64,000 nucleotides of DNA. Source: Dastarcus helophoroides (taxonomy: Eukaryota > Arthropoda > Insecta > Coleoptera > Bothrideridae). The notes beneath the pieces were generated by a model. That model was given only the letters and a program-made list of their open reading frames with translations. It was not told the origin of the DNA and ran no database searches. Positions within the stretch are counted from its first letter, which is position 1, and every line of letters begins with the position of its first letter. This document shows, piece by piece, positions 35,440 to 47,164 of the stretch. Position numbers and translations under genes: made by a program. Location: positions 17,395,267 to 17,459,266 of the forward strand of contig CM053332.1 of assembly GCA_028583605.1 (NCBI GenBank), in the 5' to 3' direction.

Positions 35440-38400
35440 TTTCAAAAAACTTATTAAAAAAGAACAACTTTTTATTGTGTTTTTTAATCTTTCTTGTTTT
35501 CAGGAAATTATATTTGTATTTCAATTTTTGCTTCAAAAAATATCAAAATTTTGAAAAAGCTAACTGCTTCAAATAATATCAAAATTTTGATAAATGATGA
35601 AAATTGGAAATTAAAAAAAAATTAGAAGCTCAAGTGGAAATATTTTAATATGTTAAAATTTTGAAAATAAGTCGATGTCTTAAAAAAATCGAATTCTTCA
35701 AAAAAAGCCGGAATTTCCAAAAAGGAATTTTTCAAAAAGTCAAAATCTTGAAAAGGGCCAAAATGTTGAAACGCATCTTTCAAAATTTCAAAACTTTTTT
35801 TTGAGCTTTCAAAAAGTCAGAACTTTCACAGAAAGTAAACTTTTTAATAAATGTGAAATTTTTCAAGAAAATTAGTTTTCAAAAGGTAAAAACTGAGAGA
35901 AAACGTCGGACATTTTCAAACGAGGTCAACATTTTCAAATTCAATATTTTGAAAAAAAATTAATGAATGAATTTTAATGAATTAATTTATTATATAATAA
36001 TAATTTAATGAATTTTTCGAAATTCACAAGAGGACGACGATTTTGGGAAAAAGAACGAAAATTTTTGAAGAAAGTTAAATTTAAAAAAAAGTAGAGATAA
36101 TTTCAGCAGAAGTTTTCAAAAAACTATTAAAAAAAAGAACAACTTTTGTTGTGTTTTTTAATCTTTCTTGGTTTCAGGGGACAATATTTGTATTTTAATT
36201 TTTGCTTCAAAAAATATCAAAATTTTGAAAAAGTTAACTGTTTCAAATAATATCAAAATTTTGATAAATTATGAAAATTTTGAAATAATTGAAATATTTC
36301 AATTATGAGTCAAAATTCGGGGAAAAGGTAGGAATTTAAAAAAAATTGGAAGTTTAAGTGGAAAAATTTCTATATGTTAAAAATTTATAAATAAACCGAT
36401 GTCTTAAAAAATCGAATTCTTTAAAAAAAAAAGCAGGAATTTTCTAAAGAAATTTTTCAAAAAGTCAAAATCTTGAAAAGGGTCAAAATTTAAAACGCAT
36501 CTTTCAAGATTTCGAAACTTTTTTTTGAACTTTCAAAAAGTCAGAACTTTCACAGAAAGTAAACTTTTTAATAAAAGCGAAATGTTTCAAAAAAGTAAGT
36601 TTTCAAAAGGTGAAAACTAAGAGAAAACGTCGACATTTTCAAACGAGGTTAACATTTTCAAAGTAAATATTTTAAAACAAAAATTAAAATGTTAAGTTTA
36701 TTAATTTTTCGAATTCCACAAAAGGACGACGATTTTGAGAAAAAGACGAAAATTTTTAACGGAAACCAAATTTTAAAAAAAAGTAGAGAAAAATTTCAGC
36801 AGAAGTTTCCAAAAAACTATAAAGTTAGTAAATCAAAAAATTATTAAAAAGGAACAACTTTTGTTGTGTTTTTTAATATTTCTTCAGGGGACAATATTTG
36901 TATTTCAATTTTTGCTTTAAAAAATATCAACATTTTGAAAAAGTTAACTGTTTCAAATAATATCAAAATTTTGATAAATGATGAAAATTTTGAAATAATT
37001 GAAATATTTCAATTATAAGTCAAAATTCGGGGAAAAAGTAGGAATTACAAAAAAATTGGAAGTTTAATGAAAAAATTTTAATATGTTAAAATGTTGAAAA
37101 TAAGTTAATGTCTTAAAAAATCGAATTCTTCAAAAAAAGTAGGAATTTCCAAGAAGACATTTTTCAAGAATCAAAATCTTGAAAAGGGTGAAAATGTTGA
37201 AACGCATCTTTCAATGTTTCGAAACTTTTTTTTGAACTTTCAAAAAGTCAGAACTTTCACAGAAAGTAAACTTTCTAATAAAAGCCAAATTTTTCAAAAA
37301 GGTTAGTTTTCAAAAGCGACTTTTTCAAACGATCTCAACATTTTCAAAGTCAATATTTTGAAACAAAAATTTAAATGTTCATTTTATTAATTTTTCGAAA
37401 TTCACAAGAGAACGAAGTTTTTCAGAAAAAGACAAAAATATTTGAAGAAAGTCAAATTTAAAAAAAAAAGTAGAGAAAATTTGAGCAGAAGTTTTTAAAA
37501 AACTATTAAAAAAAGAACAACTTTTGTTGTGTTTTTTAATCTTTCTTGGTTTCAGGGGACAATATTTGTATTTCAATTTTTGGTTCAGAAAATATCAAAA
37601 TTTTAAAAAAGTTAACTGTTTCAAATAATATCAAAATTTTAAAATAATTAAAATTTTTCAATTTTAAGTCAAAATTCGGGGAAAAGGTGGGAATTAAAAA
37701 AAAAATTGGAGGTTTAAGTGAAAAATTTCGATATGTTAAAATTTTGAAACTAAGTCGATATCTTAAAAAATCGAATCCTTCAAAAAAAAGCAGGAATTTC
37801 CAAGAAGAAATTTTTCAAAAAGGTTAGTTTTCAAAAGATGAAAACCAAGCGACTTTTTCAAACGAACTCAACATTTTCAAAGTCAATATTTTGAAACAAA
37901 AATTAAAATGTTCATTTAATTAATTTTTCGAAATTCGCAAGAGGACGACGTTTTTCAGAAAAAGACGAAAATTTTTTAAGGAAGTCAAATTAAAAAAAGT
38001 AGAGAAAATTTGAGCAGAAGTTTTTTAAAAACTATTAAAAAAAGAACAACTTTTGTTGTGTTTTTTAATCTTTCTTGGTTTCAGGGGACAATATTTGTAT
38101 TTCAATTTTTGTTTCAAAAAATATCAAAATTTTGAAAAAGTTAATTGTTTCAAATAATATCAAAATTTTGATAAATGATGAAAATTTTGAAATATTTGAA
38201 AATTTTTAATTATAGGCCAAAATTCGGGGAAAAAGGAAGAATTTAAAAAAATTGAAAGTTTAAGTGGAAAAATTTCAATATATTAAAATTTTGTAAATTA
38301 AGTCGATGTTTTAAAAAAATTGAATTCTTCAAAAAAAAGCAGGAATTTCCAAGAAAAAATTTTTCAAACAGTCAAAATCTTGAAAAGGGTCAAAATTTGG

Positions 38401-39060
38401 AAACGGATCTTTCAAGATTTCGAAACTTTTTTTTAAAGCTTCTTAAAGTCAGAACTTTCACAAAAAGTATACAATTTTTAATAAAGGCAAAATTTTTCAA
38501 AAAAGTTTGTTTTCAAAAGGTAAAAACCAATGGAAAACGTTGACATTTTTAAACGAGGTCAACATTTTCAAAATCAGTATTTTGAAACAAAAATTAAAAT
38601 GTTAGGCTTATTAATTTTTCGGAATCCACAAGAGGATGACGATTTTGGGAAAAGACAAAAATTTTTAAGGAAGTCAAATTAAAAAAAAATTTTAGCAGAA
38701 GTTTTCAAAAAACTTTTAAAAAAAGAACAACTTTTCACATGTTTTTTAATCTTTCTTGGTTTCAGGAGACAATATTTGTATTTCAATTTTTGTTTCAAAA
38801 AATATCAAAATTTTGAAAAAGTTAACTGTTTTAAATGATATCAAAATTTTGATAAATGATGAAAATTTTGACATATTTGGAATTTTTTAATTAAAAATCA
38901 TAATTCGGGGAAAAAGTAGAAGTTAAAAAAGAAATGGAAGTTTAAGCGGAAAAATTTAAATATGTTAAAATTTTGAAAAGAAGTCCATGTCTTAAAAAAA
39001 TCGAAAAAGCAGGAATTTCCAAGAAGAATCGAATGTTTTAAAAAATCGAAGTTCTCTTAA
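35440..39060. repeat. Tandem array of 0.53-0.72-kb units, each with an F1 half-element
   Basis: Six units are marked by AACAACTTTTGTTGTGTTTT, TTAATCTTTCTTGGTTTCAG and GACAATATTTGTATTTCAAT at about 35463, 36138, 36856, 37517, 38047 and 38727. Each is followed by AAAATATCAAAATTTTGAAA, AGTTAACTGTTTCAAATAAT and CAAAATTCGGGGAAAAAG-like boxes. An F1 right half was therefore captured into a larger repeat and amplified with it. Confidence 0.88.
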
Positions 39061-39640
39061 GATGCTTCAAATATTTAAATGATGAAAATTTTTAATTATT
39101 TGAGAAAAAGTCGAAATTTAGAAAAAGTCAAAATTTTCAACAACAAAATTTCGAGAAAAAGCCGAAATTTTGAAAAAACTTAACTTTGTTTAAAAAAATA
39201 TAAAAATTTGGAAAAAGTTAACTCTTTCAAAAAATACGAAAATTTTAAAAAATGGTCAAAATTTAGAAATAATTGAAATTTTTAAATTATAGGTCAAAAT
39301 TCGAGGAAAAAATAGAAATGTTCAAATAAAATTAGAGGTTTAAAGTGAAAAAATTTCAATATGACTTAAAAAATATTTAAATTTTGAAAAAAAGTCGAAA
39401 TTATCAAAAAACCTCATTTGTAAAGTTGGGATTTTCAAAAAGGTGACATTTTTAATTTTCTAATTTAGCATAATTTTCAAAACCCAAAATTCATAACGTC
39501 CAATAAAAGTCCAGTCTCAAGAAAAGATCGAAATTCTGAGAAAATAACTGCGATTTAAACAAAAATCGAAGTTTTTAAAATAGTTCCAATTGTCGATAAA
39601 AGTCTAAATTAAAAAGGTTCAAAATTTTAATACTTCCACT

Positions 39641-42187
39641 CATTTTCTTAAACCGTTAAGGTAAGAATTAAGAATTTGAATTCAATTCTGCCTTTGGTAT
39701 TGGCATTGGCGTAGCCAGAGGGGCACGGGTGGGCAGTGCTCACCCTAGAAAGATCATTGCCCCCCTAGAAAAAATTCGACTACAAGCGATGCTAGTATTA
39801 AATATACGTCTAAATATTATTTTTTTTTAAATTTTTTTTTTTTTTTTATCACGAAATTTTGATTTAATTCCAAAAATTTTAACTTTTAAGTGAAATATAC
39901 TTTCTACTTTAGTCCCCAAACAACAAATTCTCACGACAAACTATAATTTTTGCAGTCAGCTTAAAGCTTCTTCCGAGATATTTGGAATTTTATTTTATTT
40001 CATTTTTTTATTTAGTGCATATGCCTGAAATAATTTTCAGAATCTGTATCTCGCTTATTATCAACTTTTGGCCAAAGTTACGTTACTGTTAACTAGATCG
40101 CTATTTTTTTCAGAAACTAACAGATACACCTTAATGAGACACCTCTTTGGAGTCATTATTATAAATTATTCAATGCTTCGGAATGTAAATTTGAGAGGAA
40201 AACTTCCAACTAGAAATGCTATAAAGAAAAATGCAAAAAAAGCTGCAGTCAAAATTGAAACTAGAAATATGCTACTTTTTTTTAGCCTGAATGCACAACA
40301 GGAACTAACAATTCCCATAATTTTAAATACCACTATTTATGCGAATGTTTTATTTTGCTGTTGCATAAACGACAGGATAATGTTTACTCACAAAACAATG
40401 GATTTGGAATAGCCGGCGCAGGATAATAAAAACCGGGACTAATCCACCTCAAAAATAAACTTATATTCCATTTGTTTTTGAGCCCAGTCTGGTCGTATTA
40501 GCGAGGAAAAAATATATGTACACGTTGATATTCCATTAGGTAATTAAGGTCGTGCTGTTACAATTGAATTTGTAAATATAAGTATTTTTTTTTTCGACTT
40601 ACTGAAAATGTTTTTAATCCGCCAATTTCATTTAATGTAATGCATGGGACCATTGAAATGAAATGTTGCAACGTATGTGGTTTTAATTTGAAAGCATTTT
40701 GAAATGGGTTTTTGAGAACTCATAGTAATCCCAATGATTTTAAAATGTTGATTAGAGTGGACCCCACATTATTTTTCATCTGCATATTGCTTGTTCCAAA
40801 TGTAAATGAATCTTTTGTTTTATTTGTTGTGGTAGCAAAAAAGTGAAACAACAATGCTGTAAAGTCGAAATAAGTTCGGATAATTTAAGGATGCATTTAG
40901 ATTAGAGACTTATTTCATGAAATTGAAAGTTTATTTTGAAAATTTGTCTTTATTACTAATTTGAACTGTTCACGTGAAATAGTCATTAAAAAGAAGGCGT
41001 ATGGTAAGAGGACAGACGCTAAGGTGATTATGTCTTATCAATTTGGGGGGAAAACTATAAAAATCAACATGCTTTAGAATTTTTCACAAAAACTGAAAAA
41101 GGGTAACGAAATTAACATGATAATTGTTCATCAACTTATTCAAAAGATAACTGAATTATGAAATTGAATAACTTTTTCGTGTGCTTCTTTTATCGAACAA
41201 AAACCACTTTCTGGACAAGCTAAAGCCGACTCTCCATCAATTCGAGTTACAGTTGTGTTTGAAACGGGAAATTAAGTGAGTAATATTAATGGTCCAGAGC
41301 TGCGAACAGGTGCGATGCATTAGTCCGTCGAGCCGCCCTACTGCGTTCAATTCTGTCGGACCGAAGGGCCATTTCAAATGACGTTTATCTATTGACCTAT
41401 CAGCTGACGTTTTGCCTTGTCAGCCGTTAGTAAATTATCGACGTCACCTCTATTTAATTCGGTGATGGGCGCTTTCAGCATTCGCTGGCATTCGATCTGT
41501 CCGAGCTTGCAGTTTCATTTTCAGCTTACCAACCCAACTAAACATCATCATAAACCGACCGTCAAATGGATTAAGTGGCGTGCAATGCAACCAAGGCAAC
41601 AGAGACAATGTTGTCGCTCATCAGTTAAATCACTAGATGCAGATGAGTGATTGGTCCATTAGTCTAGAACTGAAAGCCGTCCGAGTCCAAATGCCCACTG
41701 CCTCTTACACCTAGAGACTTTTAATAATAATAATGCTTTCCTAGCAATTAAACCTCAAAGTACGAATAAAATCAAAGTGTATTAAAATTCAGAAAATTGT
41801 GGATATCAGATGAGACTACCGGATACAATAAAAACCTAAAACTAGTTTAAAAAGAAGAGGTCAGTTTCGGAAAATGGCACCTCCATCAACTTTCGAAATT
41901 GTCTGTGAGAATGCTCGCGAATGGTTGACGATATTGCGCCGCTGCAATGTCCACATATGCCAAAGCTTCAGAACAACCATGTCTCTCGACTAATGTCACA
42001 TTTTCGATCGCAGCAACCTAGCTGGATTAATCTCAAGGCTACTATTTTGCCCCGGATATGGCAAGTCAAGACAATCAACTAGATCAAAAGAAAACTTCCT
42101 AAGTATGAGTGAAAAGTGGACTACTTTAAAGTGGGTCAACTATGACCAGCAAATGAGCTGCTGAAGATGTATGAAATAGCATCATAA
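39641..42187. other. Low-repeat spacer between inverted repeat blocks
   Basis: Complex sequence with no recognised exon. The 114-codon open frame at 40068-40412 starts at TTG and shows no domain. 41220-41660 has a balanced composition (for example CAGGTGCGATGCATTAGTCC, GTCGAGCCGCCCTACTGCG) and may be conserved non-coding DNA. GGCATTGGCGTAGCCAGAGG near 39704 looks like a DNA-transposon terminus without a visible partner. Confidence 0.4.
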
Positions 42188-42315
42188 TTCTTCATGGTGA
42201 ACTCTTATTGACCGGAAATATTCTGATTAATAATTTTATTTAACATTTCTTCGGCCCAATTTTTTTTAAATATTTCCAAACTGGGCCGAAGAAATGTTCA
42301 ATGAAATTAATAAGC
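42187..42315. mobile_element. MITE family M2, collapsed fold-back copy
   Basis: TTTATTTAACATTTCTTCGG and CCCAATTTTTTTTAAATAT run directly into the inverted TTTCCAAACTGGGCCGAAGA, AATGTTCAATGAAATTAAT. The upstream TTCATGGTGAACTCTTATTG and ACCGGAAATATT are shared with 7548-7582. Confidence 0.78.
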
Positions 42316-42639
42316 ATCATAATATTCAATAAAATTCATATTTCTTGTTTAGAAATAAAATGGAAAATATTTGTCAAATAAAGGTTAAAATTTTTAGAAT
42401 ATAATCAAAATTTCGTGTTTAAGCTCAACATTTCAAAAAACATTTTTTTGATATTTTAATATTTATTGAATGTTAGCATCGGTTGCGGTCGAATTAACGA
42501 TCAATACCAAATGCATATTTGTATTCAGATTCTTAATTCTTACTTTGACGATTTAAGGAAAGGAATGGAAGTACGAAAATATTGACCTTTTTGATTTTGA
42601 TTTTTTAGACAATTCTGGCTTTTCTAAAAACTTCAAATT

Positions 42640-45330
42640 TTTTTTTAAATGCCAGTGTTTTTTTTAAATGTCCACCTTTTCTCGAGACTTGACTTTTTTT
42701 AGACGCTATGAATTCGATTTTTTTTTTGAAGACAACAGCTTATTTTAAAAATTTTGACGTATTGAAATTTTTCCACTTAAACTTCCAATTTTTTTTTAAA
42801 ATTCCTACTTTTTCTCCGAATCTTCACTTATAATTTAAAAATTTCAATCATTTCAAACTGTTCATCATTCTTCAAAATTTTGGTATTTTGAAAAACGATT
42901 AACTTTTTTCAATATTTTGATTTTTTTTGAAACAAAGTTAAGTTTTTTGAAAATTTCGACTTTTTCTCGACATTTTTTTCTTCTTGCAAACGACCGTCTT
43001 TGAAATATTTTGCCTTTTTGAAACTTTCAGCGTTTTTAAAAACGTTGACTTTTCGAATGTTTGGATTCTTTCAAATTTTCGAGCTTGTTCCCAATGTTTC
43101 TTAACGACTTCGATTTTTTTTTAAATCGCAGTGATTTTCTCAGAATTTCGATCTTTTCTCGAGACTTGAGTCTTTTTCAGACGTTATGGATTTTTGTTGT
43201 TAAAAATTATGAGAAATTGGAAAACTAAAAATGCCACTTTTTTGAAAGTCCCAACTTTGAATAAAAGGTTTTTTAATATTTTCGACTTTTTTCAAAATCT
43301 AAATATTTTTTTTTAAGTTTTCAAGTTTTTCAATTTTTTCAATATTTTGACTTCCCATCATGAACTTCATTTTTGGAAATTTTGAACTTTTCAATATTTC
43401 AACTTTTTCTGAAATAGTTGAAAATTTTGACCATTTAAATATTTTAAGCATTTTAAGAGAATTTCGACTTTTTAAAACATTCGACTCTTCTGGGAAATTC
43501 CTTGCTTTTTTTTGAAGAATTCGATTTTTTTTAAGACGACTTATTTTCAAAATTTTGACAAATTGAAATTTTTCCGCTTTAACCTTCAACTTTTTTTTAA
43601 ATTGCCCCTTTTCCTCGAATTTTGACTTATCACCTAAAAATTTCAGTTATTTTAAAATTTTCACCACTTTTCAAAATTTTGATATTTTTCGAAACAGTTA
43701 ACTTTTTTCAAAATTTTGATATTTTTTGAAACAAAGTTAGGTTTTTTCACAATTTCGACTTTTTCTCGAAACTTTTTCTTCTTGCAAACAACTGTCTTTG
43801 AAATATTTTGCTTTTTGAAACTTTCAGCGTTTTTAAAAACGTTGACATTTCCAAAGTTTCGACTATTTCAAATTTTCGAGCGTCTTTTCGACTGTCTTTT
43901 AAAAATTTCGATTTTTTTTAAATTTCAGTTATTTTGTCAGAATTTCGATATTTTCTAGAGGCATGACTTTTTTCAGACGTTATGAATTTTGCTGCTGAAA
44001 ATTATGAAAAATTAGATAGATCAAAAGTGTCCACCTTTTTGAAAATCCCAACTTTAAACAAGAGGTTTTTTGATATTTTCGACTTTTTTCAAAATTTAAA
44101 TACTTTTTTATAAGTTTTCAAATTTTGTAAGTTTTTAATTTTTTCAATATTTTGACTTCACAACATGAACTTTTTTTTGGAAATTTTGCTTTTCAAAGTT
44201 TCGACTTTTTATCAAATAGTTCAAAATTTTGACCATTCAAGTATTTCAACTTTTTGAAAGAATTTCGACTTTTTAAAACATTCGACGCTTCTGGGAAATT
44301 CCTGCTTTTTTTTGAAGAATTCGATTTTTTTGTGAAGACAACAGCTTATTTTAGAAATTTTGACATATTGAAATTTTTCCACTTAAACTTCCAATTTTTT
44401 TAAAAATTCCTACTTCTTCCCCGAATCTTCACTTATAATTTAAAAATTTCAATCCTTTTAAACTATTCATCATTTTTCAAAATTTTGATATTTTGAAAAA
44501 CATCATTTTTCAAAATTTTGATATTTTGAAAAACATCATTTTTCAAAATTTTGATATTTTGAAAAACGATTAACTTTTTTCAAAATTTTGATATTTTTTG
44601 AAACAAAGTTAAGTTTTTTCAAAATTTCGACTTTTTCTCGACATTTTTTTCTTCTTGCAAACGACCGTCTTTGAAATATTTTGCCTTTTTGAAACATTCA
44701 ACGTTTTTAAAAACGTTGACTTTTCGAATGTTTGGATTCTTTCAAATTTTCGAGCTTGTTTCCAATGTTTCTTAACGACATCGATTTTTTTTTAAATCGC
44801 AGTGATTTTCTCAGAATTTCGATCTTTTCTCGAGACTTGAGTCTTTTTAGACGTTATGGATTTTTGTTGTTGAAAATTATGAGAAATTGGAAAACTAAAA
44901 ATGCCACTTTTTTTGAAAATCCCAACTTTGAATAAAAGGTTTTTTAATATTTTCGACTTTTTTCAAAATCTAAATATTTTTTTATAAGTTTTCAAGTTTT
45001 TCAGTTTTCAATTTTTTCAATATTTTGACTTCACAGCGTAAACATTTTTTAAGAAATTTTGAACTTTTCAAAATTTCGATTTTTTCTGAAATAGTTGAAA
45101 ATTTGGACCATTTAAATATTTTAACATTTTCAAAGAATTTCGACTTTTTACAACATTTGACTCTTCTGGGAACTTCCTGCTTTTTTAAAGAATTCGATTT
45201 TTTTGAAGACAACGACTTATTTTTATAATTTTGACATATTGAAATTTTTCCACTTAAACTTCCAATGTTTTTTTGAAAATTTCTATCCCGAATTTCCCCG
45301 AATTTTGACTTATAATTTACAAATTTCAAT
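42640..45330. repeat. Tandem ~0.81-kb units, four copies
   Basis: GAATTCGATTTTTTT followed by GAAGACAACAGCTTATTTT and GAAATTTTTCCACTTAAACT recurs near 42710, 43518, 44327 and 45187 (spacing about 808, 809 and 860 bp). Between the markers lie shared CTTCTTGCAAACGACCGTCT, CGTTTTTAAAAACGTTGAC and GACGTTATGGATTTTTG-like boxes. Confidence 0.87.
44467..44568. repeat. 34-bp tandem repeat, three copies
   Basis: CATCATTTTTCAAAATTTTG plus ATATTTTGAAAAA is repeated three times without change, ending before CGATTAAC. Likely a recent slippage or unequal-exchange event within one 0.81-kb unit. Confidence 0.92.
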
Positions 45331-45367
45331 TGTTCAAAATTTTCACCACTTTTTCAAAATTTTGAAA

Positions 45368-45590
45368 TTTTGAAATGCAAATCTTGTCCCCTGAAACCAA
45401 AAAAGATTAAAAAACACAACAAAGGTTGCTCTAACGCGTTTCGATAGCCAAGCTATCATCTTCAGAAAGATACTGCGCGTTAGAGCAACCTTTATTATGT
45501 GTTTTTAATCTTTCTTGGTATCAGGGGACAAAATTTGTATTTTAATTTTTGAAGATGACCAAAGGCCAGTCCGTTCTACTAAGATTTTGT
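45368..45590. mobile_element. Fold-back element F1, copy 7 (best core)
   Basis: Left half TGCAAATCTTGTCCCCTGAA, AAAGATTAAAAAACACAAC, AAAGGTTGCTCTAACGCG. The centre is TTTCGATAGCCAAGCTATC, ATCTTCAGAAAGATACTG. The right half starts GCGCGTTAGAGCAACC and ends ACCAAAGGCCAGTCCGTTC. Read on the minus strand, the centre holds an almost complete hammerhead-like core (45428-45470). Confidence 0.9.
45428..45470 (-). ncRNA. Hammerhead-ribozyme-like core in F1 copy 7
   Basis: On the minus strand, in order: stem I 3'-partner CTTT, CTGAAGA (45459-45465), one extra U, stem II GATAGC/CAA-side loop/GCTATC (6 bp, 45443-45457), GAAA (45439-45442), CGCG, then U-U and AGAG. GAAACGCGU makes stem III self-complementary (ACGCGU), so only two copies together would form it. 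Stem I is AGAG against CTTT with one G-U wobble. The predicted cut would fall after the U at 45433. The extra U between CTGAAGA and stem II departs from the canonical core, so activity is uncertain. Hammerheads of this minimal, dimeric type are established in Penelope-like retroelements; the link here is inference. Confidence 0.4.
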
Positions 45591-46020
45591 AACAAAGTTA
45601 ACTTTTTTCAAAATTTCGACCTTTCCTCGAACTTTTTTTTCTTGCTTTAAACTACTACTTTTGAAATATTTGGTTTTTTAAAACTTTTAGCGTTTTTAGA
45701 AACGTCGACTTTCCGAAAATTTCGACCCTTTCAAATTTTCCAGCTTTTGAAAGCTTTGGTTTTTTTTTGGCAAAATTCTCGTTTTTTCTGAAAATGTTCA
45801 CTCTTTAAAAAATTTTAAATTTTTAAAAACTGCGATTTTGCTTTTTCTTTATTTGAAAATGTTAATCTTTCTTGCAAAATTCTATATTTTAAAACCTTAA
45901 ACAGTCGAAATTATTGACTTTTTTCAAATTTTTACCTTTCTTAAAATTGTAATTTTGAAAAATTTTCACGTTTTAACAAAAGTGTTTTTTTATTCTAATT
46001 TTTGCATTTTATATCAAATT

Positions 46021-46200
46021 TTTGATGAAACGGACTGGTCCTTGGTTATCTTCAAAAATTGAAATACAGAACTTGTCCCCTGAAACCAAGAAAGATTAAA
46101 AAACACAACAAAGGTTGCTCTAACGCGTTTCGACAGTGTTTTTTAATCTTTCTTGGTTTCAGGGGACAAGTTCTGTATTTCAATTTTTATATCAAAGTTT
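46021..46200. mobile_element. Fold-back element F1, copy 8 (central deletion)
   Basis: Left outer end GATGAAACGGACTGGTCC, TTGGTTATCTTCAAAAATTG. After GCGTTTCGACAG it jumps directly to TGTTTTTTAATCTTTCTTGG and ends GACAAGTTCTGTATTTCAAT. The ACAGAACTTGTC/GACAAGTTCTGT substitution is shared by both halves, so they were probably homogenised or copied from one another. Confidence 0.86.
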
Positions 46201-47164
46201 TGAATATTTTGCAAAATCAAACTTTTTTGAAAATTTCCATTTTGACTTTTTTCCAAGTTTAATTTTTAATAAAAACTGCGTCCTTTTTAAATATATTTTT
46301 TTTTCTTTCAGAATTTCTAATTTTTTAAAACATGTTCACCTTTTTGGTCTTTTTTTTGGCCTTGCTGAGCCAAAATTGTTTTTGAAAACTAAATTTCCTC
46401 CACTTTCAATTAGTACTTTTTTTAACCCCATTAAGATTTCTAGTTATTTAGGATATTCGATTTTTTTCAAGATATCGGCTTTATTCAAGATTTTAATTTT
46501 TTATAAAAATGTTTTCCAAATTTCGAATATTCTCAAAATTCGTCTGTATTTCAAAATTTCGGTTTTTCCGAAAATTTTTAGAAAATTTTGTTTTTTAAAA
46601 ATTTGGAATTCTTTTTTAAAATATTGACTTTTTTTTGAAAATTAGTTTTAAAAATATCGACATTCTTAAAATTCCTTTAGTTTTGAAAATTCAAAAACGT
46701 CTAAATATTTTGAACATTTCGCTTTGGGGCGTTTTTTAAATTGTCGATTATTTTTTTTTTAATTTTGCCCGTTTCAAAATTTTTCACCATTTCAAAATTT
46801 TAACTTTTTTGAAAATTCAGTTTTTTCAAATCACAAAATTGTTTTAAAATTTCACTTTTAATATTTTCGGCTTTTTCTCAAAATTTCGATTATTTTTAAA
46901 TCCCGACTTTCAAAATTTAGATTTGGTAAATTAGATTTTTTAAATTGTTGGCTTTTTCCAAAATTTAGTTTTTTCATAAAAAAAATTAAATTTATCTCGA
47001 AAATTTCACCATCCTTCGAAATTTTTTAATTTTCCTAAAAACTTTGACTTTTTCAATATTCGACATTATTTCAAAATTTTATTTTTGAAGTTGTGACTAT
47101 TTTTAAAATTTCGACCTTTTTTTAAATTTCTTCAAAATTGTAAATTATTTTCAAATTAAATTAG

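Larger units (their letters stand above)
32001..39640. repeat. A-rich modular repeat block (left arm of a large inverted arrangement)
   Basis: Degenerate AAATTTTGAAAAAGTCG-type sequence organised in longer modules. The module GATTTCGCAATAAAATAAA / AGAACATTCTCCCAACAA / AAGTCAGAACTTTCACAGAA recurs around 28130, 32715, 33105, 34860 and in shortened form at 35820, 36540, 37250 and 38450. The module at 33600-33870 (CAATTTTGGCTCAACAAGGC, GACGCAGTTTTTAATAAAAA, TTTTGCAAAATATTTAAAAC) recurs inverted at 46170-46440. No gene. Confidence 0.8.

Noticed and set aside
40068..40412. 114-codon open frame as a gene
   Set aside because: TTG start, no recognisable domain, no splice or codon-usage support; left as unannotated.
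46136..46627. 163-codon open frame as a membrane-protein gene
   Set aside because: It starts inside the F1 fold-back element and runs through TTTT/CAAAATTTC-type repeat; the Phe/Ile richness is a by-product of T-rich DNA.
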